Shown: positions 49,637 through 62,185, counted from the first letter of the stretch. The stretch: DNA of 64,000 nucleotides from Sisyra terminalis (GCA_958496175.1 OY292280.1:17360001-17424000); one strand, 5' to 3'. Made by a program: numbers and translations. The notes: generated from the sequence alone by a model not told the origin.

Positions 49637-52600
49637 AGACCTCATAATGAAAAGTCACCTTCTTTAAATGTCCCAATATCAGTCGAATTTTTTCGCATAG
49701 ACTTTCATCAATTTAATTTCCAGTTTCAATTTTCCAAAGATGAACGTAACAAATGCTTCTTATTTTTTGCATAGTGGTTAAGAATGGCTAAGTTTATAAT
49801 ATTCAACTTTAATTTAGTGAAGGAAAACATCCCTTATGTCCTTTTAATGCATTAGAAAATTGTCCTTTTTGAAAGTTTGAAACGATATTGCGGGTGTCTT
49901 TTGGCACACAGGACAAAATTGATTTCCTGTTATATTTCACTTGATAGCCTTAATTCAGAATCCGTTGAGAAAACTAGACCTCATAATGAAAAGTCACCTT
50001 CTTTAAATGACCCAATATCAGTCGAATTTTTTCGCATAGACTTTCAACAATTTAATTTCCAGTTTCAATTTTCCCAAGATATACGTAACAAATGCTTTTT
50101 ATTTTTGCATAGTGGTTAAGAATGGTTTAGTTTATAATATTCAACTTTAATTTAGTGAGGAAAACATCCCTTATGTCCTTTTTATGCATTAGAAAATTGT
50201 CCTTTTTGAAAGTTTGAAACGATATTGCGGGTGTCTTTTGGCACACAGGACAAAATTGTTTTCCTATTATATTTCACTTGATAGCCTTAATTCAGAATCC
50301 GTTGAGAAAACTAGACCTTATAATGAAAAGTCACCTTCTTTAAATGACCCAATATCAGTCGAATTTTTTCGCATAGACTTTCAACAATTTAATTTCCAGT
50401 TTCAATTTTCCAAAGATATACGTAACAAATGCTTTTTATTTTTCGCATAGTGGTTAAGAATGGTTTAGTTTATAATATTCAACTTTAATTTAGTGAAGGA
50501 AAACTTCCCTTATGTCCTTTTAATGCATTAGAAAATTGTCCTTTTTGAAAGTTTGAAACGATATTGCGGGTGTCTTTTGGCACACAGGACAAAATTGATT
50601 TCCTATTATATTTCACTTGATAGCCTTAATTCAGAATCCGTTGAGAAAACTAGACCTCATAATGAAAAGTCACCTTCTTTAAATGACCCAATATCAGTCG
50701 AATTTTTTCGCATAGACTTTCAACAATTTAATTTCCAGTTTCAATTTTCCAATGATGTACGATACAAATGCATTTTATTTTTTGCATAGTGGTTAAGAAT
50801 GGTTTTGTTTATAATATTCAACTTTAATTTAGTGAAGGAAAACATCCCTTATGTCCTTTTAATGCATTAGAAAATTGTCCTTTTTGAAAGTTTGAAACGA
50901 TATTGCGGGTGTCTTTTGGCACACAGGACAAATATTTTTTCACATTATATTTCACTTGATAGCCTTAAATCAAAATCCGTTGAGAAAACTAGACCTCATA
51001 ATGAAATGTCACCTTCTTTAAATGACCCAATATCAGTCGAATTTTTTCGCATAGACTTTCAACAATTTAATTTCCAGTTTCAATTTTCTAAAGATATACG
51101 TAACAAATGCTTTTTATTTTTTGCATAGTGGTTAAGAATGGTTTAGTTTATAATATTCAACTTTAATTTAGTGAGGAAAACATCCCTTATGTCCTTTTTA
51201 TGCATTAGAAAATTGTCCGTTTTGAAAGTTTGAAACGATATTGCGGGTGTCTTTTGGCACACAGGACAAATTTTTTTCCTATTATATTTCACTTGATAGC
51301 CATAATTCAAAATCCGTTGAGAAAACTAGACCTCATAATGAAAAGTCACCTTCTTTAAGTGACCCAATATCAGTCGAATTTTTTCGCTTAGACTTTCAAC
51401 AATTTAATTTCCAGTTTCAATTTTCCAAAGATATACGTAACAAATGCTTTTTATTTTTTGCATAGTGGTTAAGAATGGTGTAGTTTACAATTTTCAACTT
51501 TAATTAAGTGAGGAAAACATCCCTTATGTCCTTTTTATGCATTAGAAAATTGTCCTTTTTGAAAGTTTGAAACGATATTGCGGGTGTCTTTTGGCACACA
51601 GGACAAAATTTTTTTCCTATTATATTTCACTTGATAGCTTTAATTCAAAATCCGTTGAGAAAACTAGACCTCATAATGAAAAGTCACCTTCTTTAAATGA
51701 CCCAATATCAGTCGAATTTTTTCGCATAGACTTTCAACAATTTAATTTCCAGTTTCAATTTTCCAAAGATATACGTAACAAATGCTTTTTATTTTTTGCA
51801 TAGTGGTTAAGAATGGTTTAGTTTATAATATTCAACTTTAATTTAGTGAGGAAAACATCCCTTATGTCCTTTTTATGCATTAGAAAATTGTCCTTTTTGA
51901 AAGTTTGAAACGATATTGCGGGTGTCTTTTGGCACACAGGACAAAATTTTTTTCTTATTATATTTCACTTGATAGCTTTAATTCAAAATCCGTTGAGAAA
52001 ACTAGACCTCATAATGAAAAGTCACCTTCTTTAAATGACCCAATATCAGTCGAATTTTTTCGCTTAGACTTTCAACAATTTAATTTCCAGTTTCAATTTT
52101 CCAAAGATATACGTAACAAATGCTTTTTATTTTTTGCATAGTGGTTAAGATTGGTTTAGTTTATAATATTCAACTTTTATTTAGTGAAGGAAAACATCCC
52201 TTATGTCCTTTTTATGCATTAGAAAATTGTCCTTTTTGAAAGTTTGAAACGATATTGCGGGTGTCTTTTGGCACACAGGACAAAATTGTTTTCCTATTAT
52301 ATTTCACTTGATAGCCTTAATTCAGAATCCGTTGAGAAAACTAGACCTCATAATGAAAAGTCACCTTCGTTAAATGACCCAATATCAGTCAAATTTTTTC
52401 GCATAGACTTTCATCAATTTAATTTCCAGTTTCAATTTTCCAAAGATATACGTAACAAATGCTTTTTATTTTTTGCATAGTGGTTAAGAATGGTTTAGTT
52501 TATAATATTCAACTTTAATTTAGTGAAGGAAAACATCCCTTATGTCCTTTTTATGCATTAGAAAATTGTCCTTTTTGAAAGTTAGAAACGATATTGCGGG

Positions 52601-52702
52601 TGTCTTTTGGCACACAGGACAAAATTGATTTCCTATTATATTTCACTTGATAGCCTTAATTCAGAATCCGTTGAGAAAACTAGACCTCATAATGAAAAGT
52701 CA
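49637..52702 (+). repeat. 3,045-bp tandem duplication, first copy
   Basis: Nine units are repeated at once. Every private variant I checked in this copy recurs 3,045 bp downstream: GGCTAAGTTTATAAT, TTTTTCGCATAG, AAAACTTCCC, CGATACAAATGCATTTT, GGTTTTGTTTATAAT, ATGAAATGTCACC, TTTTCTAAAG, TGTCCGTTTTG, GGTGTAGTTTACAATTTTC, TAGCTTTAATTC and CTTCGTTAAATG. Similarity at this offset starts just after 49,636 (A here, T at 52,681) and stops at 52,703 (C here, G at 55,748). Confidence 0.9.
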
Positions 52703-55700
52703 CCTTCTTTAAATGTCCCAATATCAGTCGAATTTTTTCGCATAGACTTTCATCAATTTAATTTCCAGTTTCAATTTTCCAAAGATGAACGTAACAAATG
52801 CTTCTTATTTTTTGCATAGTGGTTAAGAATGGCTAAGTTTATAATATTCAACTTTAATTTAGTGAAGGAAAACATCCCTTATGTCCTTTTAATGCATTAG
52901 AAAATTGTCCTTTTTGAAAGTTTGAAACGATATTGCGGGTGTCTTTTGGCACACAGGACAAAATTGATTTCCTGTTATATTTCACTTGATAGCCTTAATT
53001 CAGAATCCGTTGAGAAAACTAGACCTCATAATGAAAAGTCACCTTCTTTAAATGACCCAATATCAGTCGAATTTTTTCGCATAGACTTTCAACAATTTAA
53101 TTTCCAGTTTCAATTTTCCCAAGATATACGTAACAAATGCTTTTTATTTTTGCATAGTGGTTAAGAATGGTTTAGTTTATAATATTCAACTTTAATTTAG
53201 TGAGGAAAACATCCCTTATGTCCTTTTTATGCATTAGAAAATTGTCCTTTTTGAAAGTTTGAAACGATATTGCGGGTGTCTTTTGGCACACAGGACAAAA
53301 TTGTTTTCCTATTATATTTCACTTGATAGCCTTAATTCAGAATCCGTTGAGAAAACTAGACCTTATAATGAAAAGTCACCTTCTTTAAATGACCCAATAT
53401 CAGTCGAATTTTTTCGCATAGACTTTCAACAATTTAATTTCCAGTTTCAATTTTCCAAAGATATACGTAACAAATGCTTTTTATTTTTCGCATAGTGGTT
53501 AAGAATGGTTTAGTTTATAATATTCAACTTTAATTTAGTGAAGGAAAACTTCCCTTATGTCCTTTTAATGCATTAGAAAATTGTCCTTTTTGAAAGTTTG
53601 AAACGATATTGCGGGTGTCTTTTGGCACACAGGACAAAATTGATTTCCTATTATATTTCACTTGATAGCCTTAATTCAGAATCCGTTGAGAAAACTAGAC
53701 CTCATAATGAAAAGTCACCTTCTTTAAATGACCCAATATCAGTCGAATTTTTTCGCATAGACTTTCAACAATTTAATTTCCAGTTTCAATTTTCCAATGA
53801 TGTACGATACAAATGCATTTTATTTTTTGCATAGTGGTTAAGAATGGTTTTGTTTATAATATTCAACTTTAATTTAGTGAAGGAAAACATCCCTTATGTC
53901 CTTTTAATGCATTAGAAAATTGTCCTTTTTGAAAGTTTGAAACGATATTGCGGGTGTCTTTTGGCACACAGGACAAATATTTTTTCACATTATATTTCAC
54001 TTGATAGCCTTAAATCAAAATCCGTTGAGAAAACTAGACCTCATAATGAAATGTCACCTTCTTTAAATGACCCAATATCAGTCGAATTTTTTCGCATAGA
54101 CTTTCAACAATTTAATTTCCAGTTTCAATTTTCTAAAGATATACGTAACAAATGCTTTTTATTTTTTGCATAGTGGTTAAGAATGGTTTAGTTTATAATA
54201 TTCAACTTTAATTTAGTGAGGAAAACATCCCTTATGTCCTTTTTATGCATTAGAAAATTGTCCGTTTTGAAAGTTTGAAACGATATTGCGGGTGTCTTTT
54301 GGCACACAGGACAAATTTTTTTCCTATTATATTTCACTTGATAGCCATAATTCAAAATCCGTTGAGAAAACTAGACCTCATAATGAAAAGTCACCTTCTT
54401 TAAGTGACCCAATATCAGTCGAATTTTTTCGCTTAGACTTTCAACAATTTAATTTCCAGTTTCAATTTTCCAAAGATATACGTAACAAATGCTTTTTATT
54501 TTTTGCATAGTGGTTAAGAATGGTGTAGTTTACAATTTTCAACTTTAATTAAGTGAGGAAAACATCCCTTATGTCCTTTTTATGCATTAGAAAATTGTCC
54601 TTTTTGAAAGTTTGAAACGATATTGCGGGTGTCTTTTGGCACACAGGACAAAATTTTTTTCCTATTATATTTCACTTGATAGCTTTAATTCAAAATCCGT
54701 TGAGAAAACTAGACCTCATAATGAAAAGTCACCTTCTTTAAATGACCCAATATCAGTCGAATTTTTTCGCATAGACTTTCAACAATTTAATTTCCAGTTT
54801 CAATTTTCCAAAGATATACGTAACAAATGCTTTTTATTTTTTGCATAGTGGTTAAGAATGGTTTAGTTTATAATATTCAACTTTAATTTAGTGAGGAAAA
54901 CATCCCTTATGTCCTTTTTATGCATTAGAAAATTGTCCTTTTTGAAAGTTTGAAACGATATTGCGGGTGTCTTTTGGCACACAGGACAAAATTTTTTTCT
55001 TATTATATTTCACTTGATAGCTTTAATTCAAAATCCGTTGAGAAAACTAGACCTCATAATGAAAAGTCACCTTCTTTAAATGACCCAATATCAGTCGAAT
55101 TTTTTCGCTTAGACTTTCAACAATTTAATTTCCAGTTTCAATTTTCCAAAGATATACGTAACAAATGCTTTTTATTTTTTGCATAGTGGTTAAGATTGGT
55201 TTAGTTTATAATATTCAACTTTTATTTAGTGAAGGAAAACATCCCTTATGTCCTTTTTATGCATTAGAAAATTGTCCTTTTTGAAAGTTTGAAACGATAT
55301 TGCGGGTGTCTTTTGGCACACAGGACAAAATTGTTTTCCTATTATATTTCACTTGATAGCCTTAATTCAGAATCCGTTGAGAAAACTAGACCTCATAATG
55401 AAAAGTCACCTTCGTTAAATGACCCAATATCAGTCAAATTTTTTCGCATAGACTTTCATCAATTTAATTTCCAGTTTCAATTTTCCAAAGATATACGTAA
55501 CAAATGCTTTTTATTTTTTGCATAGTGGTTAAGAATGGTTTAGTTTATAATATTCAACTTTAATTTAGTGAAGGAAAACATCCCTTATGTCCTTTTTATG
55601 CATTAGAAAATTGTCCTTTTTGAAAGTTAGAAACGATATTGCGGGTGTCTTTTGGCACACAGGACAAAATTGATTTCCTATTATATTTCACTTGATAGCC

Positions 55701-55747
55701 TTAATTCAGAATCCGTTGAGAAAACTAGACCTCATAATGAAAAGTCA
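52682..55747 (+). repeat. 3,045-bp tandem duplication, second copy
   Basis: Second copy of 49,637-52,702, overlapping it by about 21 bp because the match runs slightly past one period. I saw no difference between the copies. This is either very recent amplification or an assembly duplication. Confidence 0.9.
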
Positions 55748-58700
55748 GCTTCTTTAAATGACCCAATATCAGTCGAATTTTTTCGCTTAGACTTTCAACA
55801 ATTTAATTTCCAGTTTCAATTTTCCAAAGATATACGTAACAAATGCTTTTTATTTTTTGCATAGTGGTTAAGAATGGTTTAGTTTATAATATTCAACTTT
55901 AATTTAGTGAGGAAAACATCCCTTATGTCCTTTTTATGCATTAGAAAATTGCCCTTTTTGAAAGTTTGAAACGATATTGCGGGTGTCTTTTGGCACACAG
56001 GACAAAATTTTTTTCCTATTATATTTCACTTGATAGCCTTAATTCAAAATCCGATGAGAAAACTAGACCTCATAATGAAAAGTCACCTTCTTTAAGTGAC
56101 CCAATATCAGTCGAATTTTTTCGCTTAGACTTTCATCAATTTAATTTCCAGTTTCAATTTTCCAAAGATATACGTAACAAATGCTTTTTATTTTTTGCAT
56201 AGTGGTTAAGAATGGTTTAGTTTATAATATTCAACTTTAATTTAGTGAGGAAAACATCCCTTATGTCCTTTTTATGCATTAGAAAATTGCCCTTTTTGAA
56301 AGTTTGAAACGATATTGCGGGTGTCTTTTGGCACACAGGACAAAATTTTTTTCCTATTATATTTCACTTGATAGCCTTAATTCAAAATCCGATGAGAAAA
56401 CTAGACCTCATAATGAAAAGTCACCTTCTTTAAGTGACCCAATATCAGTCGAATTTTTTCGCTTAGACTTTCAACAATTTAATTTCCCGTTTCAATTTTC
56501 CAAAGATATACGTAACAAATGCTTTTTATTTTTTGCATAGTGGTTAAGAATGGTTTAGTTTATAAAAGTCAACTTTAATTTAGTGAGGAAAACATCCCTT
56601 ATTTCCTTTTTATGCATTAGAAAATTGTCCTTTTTGAAAGTTTGAAACGATATTGCGGGTGTCTTTTGGCACACAGGACAAAATTGTTTTCCTATTATAT
56701 TTCACTTGATAGCCTTAATTCAGAATCCGTTGAGAAAACTAGACCTCATAATGAAAAGTCACCTTCTTTAAATGACCCAATATCAGTCGAATTTTTTCGC
56801 ATAGACTTTCAACAATTTAATTTCCCGTTTCAATTTCCCAAAGATATACGTAACAAATGCTTTTTATTTTTTGCATAGTGGTTAAGAATGGATTAGTTTA
56901 TAATATTCAACTTTAATTTAGTGAGGAAAACATCCCATATGTCCTTTTTATGCATTTGAAAATTGTCCTTTTTGAAAGTTTGAAACGATATTGCGGGTGT
57001 CTTTTGGCACACAGGACAAAATTGTTTTCCTATTATATTTCACTTGATAGCCTTAATTCAGAATCCGTTGAGAAAACTAGACCTCATAATGTAAAGTCAC
57101 CATCTTTAAATGACCCAATATCAGTCGAATTTTTTCGCATAGACTTTCATCAATTTAATTTCCAGTTTCAATTTTCCAAAGATGTACGTAAAAAATGCTT
57201 TTTATTTTTTGCATAGTGGTTAAGAATGGTTTAGTTTATAATATTCATCTTTAAATTAGTGAAGGAAAACATCCCTTATGTCCTTTTTATGCATTAGAAA
57301 ATTGTCCTTTTTGAAAGTTTGAAACGATATTGCGGGTGTGTTTTGGCACACAGGACAAAATTGTTTTCCTATTATATTTCACTTGATAGCCTTAATTCAG
57401 AATCCGTTGAGAAAACAAGACCTCATAATGAAAAGTCACCTTCTTTAAGTGACCCAATATCAGTCGAATTTTTTCGCTTAGACTTTCAACAATTTAATTT
57501 CCAGTTTCAATTTTCCAAAGATATACGTAACAAATGCTTTTTTTTTTTTGCATAGTGGATAAGAATGGTTTAGTTTATAATATTCAACTTTAATTTAGTG
57601 AGGAAAACATCCCTTATGTCCTTTTTATGCATTAGAAAATTGTCCTTTTTGAAAGTTTGAAACGATATTGCGGGTGTCTTTTGGCACACAGGACAAAATT
57701 GTTTTCCTATTATATTTCACTTGATAGCCTTAATTCAAAATCCGTTGAGAAAACTAGACCTCATAATGAAAAGTCACCTTCTTTAAATGACCCAATATCA
57801 GTCGAATTTTTTCGCATAGACTTTCATCAATTTAATTTCCAGTTTCAATTTTCCAAAGATATACGTAACAAATGCTTTTTATTTTTTGCATAGTGGTTAA
57901 GAATGGTTTAGTTTATAATATTCTACTTTAATTTAGTGAAAGAAAACATCCCTTATGTCCTTTTTATGCATTAGAAAATTGTCCTTTTTGAAAGTTTGAA
58001 ACGATATTGCGGGTGTCTTTTGGCACACAGGACAAAATTGTTTTCCTATTATATTTCACTTGATAGCCTTAATTCAGAATCCGTTGAGAAAACTAGACCT
58101 CATAATGAAAAGTCACCTTCGTTAAATGACCCAATATCAGTCGAATTTTTTCGCATAGACTTTCATCAATTTAATTTCCAGTTTCAATTTTCCAAAGATA
58201 TACGTAACAAATGCTTTTTATTTTTTGCGTAGTGGTTAAGAATGGTTTAGTTTATAATATTCAACTATAATTTAGTGAAGGAAATCATCCCATATGTCCA
58301 TTTTATGCATTAGAAAATTGTCCTTTTTGAAAGTTTGAAACGATATTGCGGGTGTCTTTTGGCACACAGGACAAAATTTTTTTTCTATTATATTTCACTT
58401 GATAGCCTTAATTCAAAATCCGTTGAGAAAACTAGAACTCATAATGAAAAGTCACCTTCTTTAAGTGACCCAATATCAGTCGAATTTTTTCGCTTAGACT
58501 TTCAACAATTTAATTTCCAGTTTCAATTTTCCAAAGATATACGTAACAAATGCTTTTTATTTTTTGCATAGTGGTTAAGAATGGTTTAGTTTATAATATT
58601 CAACTTTAATTTAGTGAGGAAAACATCCCTCATGTCCTTTTTATGCATTAGAAAATTGTCCTTTTTGAAAGTTTGAAACGATATTGCGGGTGTCTTTTGG

Positions 58701-59028
58701 CACACAGGACAAAATTGATTTCCTATTATATTTCACTTGATAGCCTTAATTCAGAATCCGTTGAGAAAACTAGACCTCATAATGAAAAGTCACCTTCTTT
58801 AAATGACCCAATATCAGTCGAATTTTTTCGCATTGACTTTCAACAATTTAATTTCCAGTTTCAATTTTCCAAAGATATACGTTACAAATGCTTTTTATTT
58901 TTTGCATAGTGGTTAAGAATGGTTTAGTTTATAATTTTGTACTTTAATTTAGTGAAGGAAAACATCCCTTATGTCCTTTTTATGCATTAGAAAATTGTCC
59001 TTTTTGAAAGTTTGAAACGATATTGCGG
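55748..59028 (+). repeat. Right edge domain of array 2
   Basis: Ten units including one adjacent pair (55,874-56,211 and 56,212-56,549) sharing TTGCCCTTTTTG and CCGATGAGAAAAC. The remaining units carry scattered private changes (TATAAAAGTCAAC, GTGTGTTTTGG, GAAATCATCCCATATG). The final partial unit decays at 59,028 exactly where array 1 does at 36,980. Confidence 0.75.
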
Positions 59029-59058
59029 TTGTCCTTTTGCACTCAGGATAAAAAAATT
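59029..59058 (+). repeat. Decayed satellite edge at left of block copy 2
   Basis: Same diverged satellite continuation as at 36,981-37,010 (TTGTCCTTTTGCACTCAGG), with the satellite-to-block transition at the same base of the unit. Confidence 0.65.
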
Positions 59059-59329
59059 TTCACTCCACTCCTCCCGGAAGGACATTGTTTAATAATTTAT
59101 TTATAAAGTTTACGATTTTCGTGAAAAATTAACGATGGTTAACCCACGGTTTATTTTGGTGAAAAATTTTCTTTTCTCGAATTTTAAATAGATTGTTATA
59201 TTATCGTTTAATACATTGTTACGAACCCGAAACTTTATCTGGATCGAAAACCATCCCTTATTTGATCCCTTGACGTTACAAACATTTGAAGTTTGATGAT
59301 TTCTTCTGCCACTTTGATTGTCGATTTCA

Positions 59330-59386
59330 TCCCTTAAATGTGGTTTGTTTTCGGAAAAATTTGCACAGCATGTACGGATGGACTTA
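59330..59386 (+). repeat. 57-bp direct repeat, left member (copy 2)
   Basis: Counterpart of 37,282-37,338; pairs with 60,111-60,167. One change within it is GATGGACTTA for GATGAACTTA. Confidence 0.78.
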
Positions 59387-59838
59387 TATTTTTATGAAAA
59401 ATTTCAAATAACCCATACAAATTACAAATTAAACCATAAAGCAGCCCTAAAATTACCCGAGAAATGTTATTAAGTGCAACATTTATGCAACCATTTATTT
59501 TGTTTGTACATTGGTGTAAGCAGATTGCCTTCCAAACTATATGATTTTTCACGATATTTCTCATATTATTTCCTATGTTATTGTACAAATATAGTACAAC
59601 AACAACAAAAGAGTTGAATATCTTATTGGAATTTACGAGAAAACTTATTTTGTTTTCTTTTTGCGGAATTAAATTCTTAAAGTTGATAGTTGGTTTTGAT
59701 TTACTTTAAAGAAGAGCAGTACATATTTGTTCATACGACAACAATGCATTACCGTTTCTTAGAATTTTAAATATCGAAAAAAATGGGGAAAAACATCAAA
59801 ATGTTACTATGTATATTGACACATTTTCCGGAAGTATT
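59387..59838. other. Unassigned AT-rich stretch of block copy 2
   Basis: Matches 37,339-37,791. The reverse-strand frame 59,334-59,588 (84 codons, TTG start) overlaps this stretch but is interrupted in copy 1, so I leave it uncalled. Confidence 0.5.
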
Positions 59839-59839
59839 A

Positions 59840-60093
59840 TGGAGCAGCTATGGTTTCAATTTGTTTTGGAAAATTTCAAATATTTCGATCCCGAAAGAAA
59901 ATTGAATTTTGTGATCTGAGAAATATTTATATATAAGTTTTTATTTAATGCAAACACGTGCAGTAGTAGCCGAGTGGATATGTTGAGAGAATCTAAAGCA
60001 ACAATCTCCGGGTTCGAACCTTGAAAATGTCATATTTTTTATTTTATTATTTATTTATATTTTTTTAAGTCTAGAAATAATGCCATAACGTCA
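59840..60093 (+). mobile_element. tRNA-like (SINE-like) module A, block copy 2
   Basis: A box TAGCCGAGTGG (59,967-59,977) fits TRGCNNAGTGG perfectly, better than copy 1. B box GGGTTCGAACC is at 60,010-60,020. It has the same ATGGAGCAGCTATGGTT leader and T-rich tail as the other modules. It is probably closer to the ancestral sequence. Confidence 0.52.
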
Positions 60094-60110
60094 CCAAATT
60101 GCCGCGGTCA

Positions 60111-60167
60111 TCCCTTAAACGAGCTTGGTTTTCGGAAAAATTTGCCCAGCATGTACGGATGAACTTA
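60111..60167 (+). repeat. 57-bp direct repeat, right member (copy 2)
   Basis: Counterpart of 38,063-38,119 with GCCCAGC; pairs with 59,330-59,386. Confidence 0.78.
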
Positions 60168-60791
60168 AGTTTTCGATTGGCATGCCTTTATTTCATATTC
60201 AATTTCCTACTCAATTTCATCTCTTATGTGTGAAAAATCAAAAGCAGTAAGTAATTATATTAAATTTTTAAATTTATTGCTTATTTCTAACATTTCTTAT
60301 GTATTGACAATTCGAATTGTTTAGAATTTTGAATAAAGACAACGCCAAAATGCGATTCGTATTTTGTTGGAAGCTATGAGTACATCCACCTGACTCACAG
60401 GTGGCACTAAAAACTTAAGGTGGTTCAATTGACATACATGTCAAGAGTTCACACGTTCTAGCATAGGTGGAGATACGATAAATGTCAATGCGACAGCTAA
60501 TTTTTGAAAGTTATTAGTTCATAATTGACTTTAGTTTATCCAAATAAATTTAATATTTAATGTTATGGTTGTTTGATCTGATGGCCAATGTTACATTTTA
60601 ACTTCATAAAATCAAAATCGAATAAATAAATGTGAAACAGGTAATATTTATTGTAAAATTGTCGGTATGGGCGCAATGTTTATATGAGGTTATATGTACT
60701 TTCTGTTACTTTTGTAGATATTTTCCAACGTTTAACTAACTAATGAACGACAAAAATGAATTTTTAAAATATATTTAAAAATAATTCATTC
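60168..60791. other. Unassigned AT-rich stretch of block copy 2
   Basis: Matches 38,120-38,743. It contains the CCACCTG-ACTCA-CAGGTGG hairpin at 60,386-60,404. No gene supported. Confidence 0.45.
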
Positions 60792-61022
60792 AGAGAAGAA
60801 TCTAATCAAATAATCTGCAAATGTAAGCCACTGGGAGTGCAGCTTAAGTATTGTGAATATCAGAAGAATATCTCAATCCACGGGATAAACAGGAAGATAA
60901 TAAAAGATCAGGTTTTGATCACCGAATTAGGCATAATAGCGACTTAAACCATGGTTGTAATTGAAAGTCCTCCTCATGGAGAGCTGATTTTTGCAATACA
61001 GTTAAGAATGATTCAGTTTTAA
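60792..61022 (+). pseudogene. ATG-less frame with internal stop (copy 2)
   Basis: Counterpart of 38,744-38,974. The reading is the same up to ITELGI, then ATAATAGCGACTTAA introduces TAA at 60,945-60,947. The stop shows this frame is not maintained. Confidence 0.35.
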
Positions 61023-61107
61023 ATGGCAGCAATTTTCTACGAAAGAAAACCATCTCTTATATCCTTTTTATGTACTTGAAAATTGTCCTTTTTGAAACTT
61101 TGAAAAA
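60985..61107 (+). repeat. Diverged satellite-related segment inside block copy 2
   Basis: Counterpart of 38,938-39,060, with GTTAAGAATGATTCAGTTTT, TCCTTTTTATGTACTTG and AAAATTGTCCTTTTTGAAAC in satellite order and spacing. Since both copies carry it, it predates the block duplication. Confidence 0.8.
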
Positions 61108-61284
61108 ACAGCCCTTATCAGAAAAAGCAATCTTGCAACTTTGTTAATAAATGCAGAAGTTTAGCAACCATTGTTTCATTATGGAAATTATGTAAATGGG
61201 CTGCGCCATATGTTCCCCAGTGTTCAAGTTAATGTCCCTAGAAAGTATAGTTTGTTTAAATATTAATGATATATATTTTTACAG

Positions 61285-61366
61285 ATCCAAATTACCAAGA
61301 AACTAAGGACCAAGACATTGTTTTTGCGCTGAAGAATGTATCATCATTTTGGGAGATAAATGATTG
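61285..61366 (+). pseudogene. Exon-like piece 1 (copy 2)
   Basis: Counterpart of 39,237-39,318, with acceptor TATTTTTACAG and donor GTAAGT intact. The frame reads DPNYQETKDQDIVFALKN then VSSFWEIND and again meets a stop at the splice junction. Confidence 0.4.
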
Positions 61367-61442
61367 GTAAGTCGCTGTACTTTTGAGACCTCCAAATATT
61401 TTATTATTGATTTTTGATTATTTATTGATCTTTTCGTTCCAG
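61367..61442 (+). other. Candidate 76-bp spliceosomal intron (copy 2)
   Basis: GTAAGTCG to TTCGTTCCAG, same length as in copy 1 and with no change at either splice site. Confidence 0.45.
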
Positions 61443-61523
61443 AAGAAGCTGACCGATGACAACGGGGAATTATTCATTGGAGTTGAGATGTTCATCATTT
61501 CCAAATGGACGTTTGAGGAATAA
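61443..61523 (+). pseudogene. Exon-like piece 2 with stop (copy 2)
   Basis: Counterpart of 39,395-39,475. The KKLTDDNGE frame is kept with one change (F to L) and ends at the same TAA within AATAAA. Confidence 0.35.
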
Positions 61524-61656
61524 ATGTGGATCGTTGGAGGATCATCAAGCAAATTCCTGTGGGATATCATTTCCACAATTGATATCTACCAAGAAGATCA
61601 CTAATGGATTTACTACAACAATCTGTGCTGTAAATTGTGTTTTAATAATTCAGTGA
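61456..61656 (+). CDS. Possible 66-aa ORF of unknown function (copy 2)
   Basis: ATG-initiated, same length and same five cysteines as 39,408-39,608, with S6 to Y and one V to I. It overlaps exon-like piece 2 in a different frame. Two copies with only amino-acid-changing differences give no support for selection. Confidence 0.2.
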   Translation: MTTGNYSLELRCSSFPNGRLRNKCGSLEDHQANSCGISFPQLISTKKITNGFTTTICAVNCVLIIQ

Positions 61657-61983
61657 ATGTGAAGTGATAAAGTGGTTTAAGTGATAAATAGTGAAAATAT
61701 CTGAAAAATCAAGAAAATTGTATTAACTTTATATTTCTATATGATTATAATAATTGATACTTTTACATAAATTATATAAACTATTGTAATAATGGAGAAA
61801 ATAATATTGTAATTTATTATAAACTGAATTGATATTTAATATTAATAAATTTATTTTAATTGAATATATTTTTTCAATTCGTTTTTCCGCACCAATCCTC
61901 TTGAATTTTATATTTCAGAGTTAAGATACAAAGAAAAGTTAAGATAATGCAACGAAGAGGTAAGTAAGGTAAGTTCAATATTA
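61657..61983. other. AT-rich 3'UTR-like tract of block copy 2
   Basis: Matches 39,609-39,937; AATAAA is near 61,844-61,849. No gene supported. Confidence 0.4.
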
Positions 61984-62055
61984 TTCGATAGATTATCGAA
62001 TAATTCGATAAAGCCAATATCGAAAAATATCTTAACTTTTTGATTTCCTTATCGA
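61984..62055. promoter_or_regulatory. CGATA/TATCG cluster 1 (copy 2)
   Basis: TTCGATAGATTATCGAATAA, TTCGATAAAG, AATATCGAAAA and TTATCGATTT; the motif count is kept although flanking bases differ from copy 1. Confidence 0.4.
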
Positions 62056-62185
62056 TTTTTTTTATATATACATTTTAATTTTCTGAAGAAACTCTTTTGA
62101 AATACAAATGTTGTTTTTTTCGAAAAAAAGGATCTAGGACCTTAAAATGTTGCAATGTTTTTAGTAAAATTTTCCAACTTTAACA

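Larger units (their letters stand above)
41286..59028 (+). repeat. Satellite array 2, the same 338-bp repeat (52 complete units plus partial ends)
   Basis: It begins abruptly at unit phase about 303 (AACAAATGC), has its first full unit at 41,322 and its last at 58,581, and ends in a partial unit from 58,919 that decays after GATATTGCGG at 59,028. Orientation and consensus match array 1. Mean unit length is 338.4 bp. Some unit types are shared with array 1 (for example the ACAAATATTTTTTCAC type), while others are private (CAGATTCCG, CATCTTTAATT, CCTATAATATTTC), so the arrays have partly separate amplification histories. Confidence 0.97.

Noticed and set aside
93..58909. Reading the roughly 78-codon satellite frames as a large tandem family of small proteins
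   Set aside because: The frames nearly all begin at TTG, recur only because the DNA unit recurs, and are broken in many units by CCTAATATATTTC or T-run indels. No domain, promoter or selection signal is seen.
59334..59588. Reverse-strand 84-codon frame in block copy 2
   Set aside because: It starts at TTG and is interrupted by a TAG in copy 1, and it overlaps the 57-bp direct repeat.
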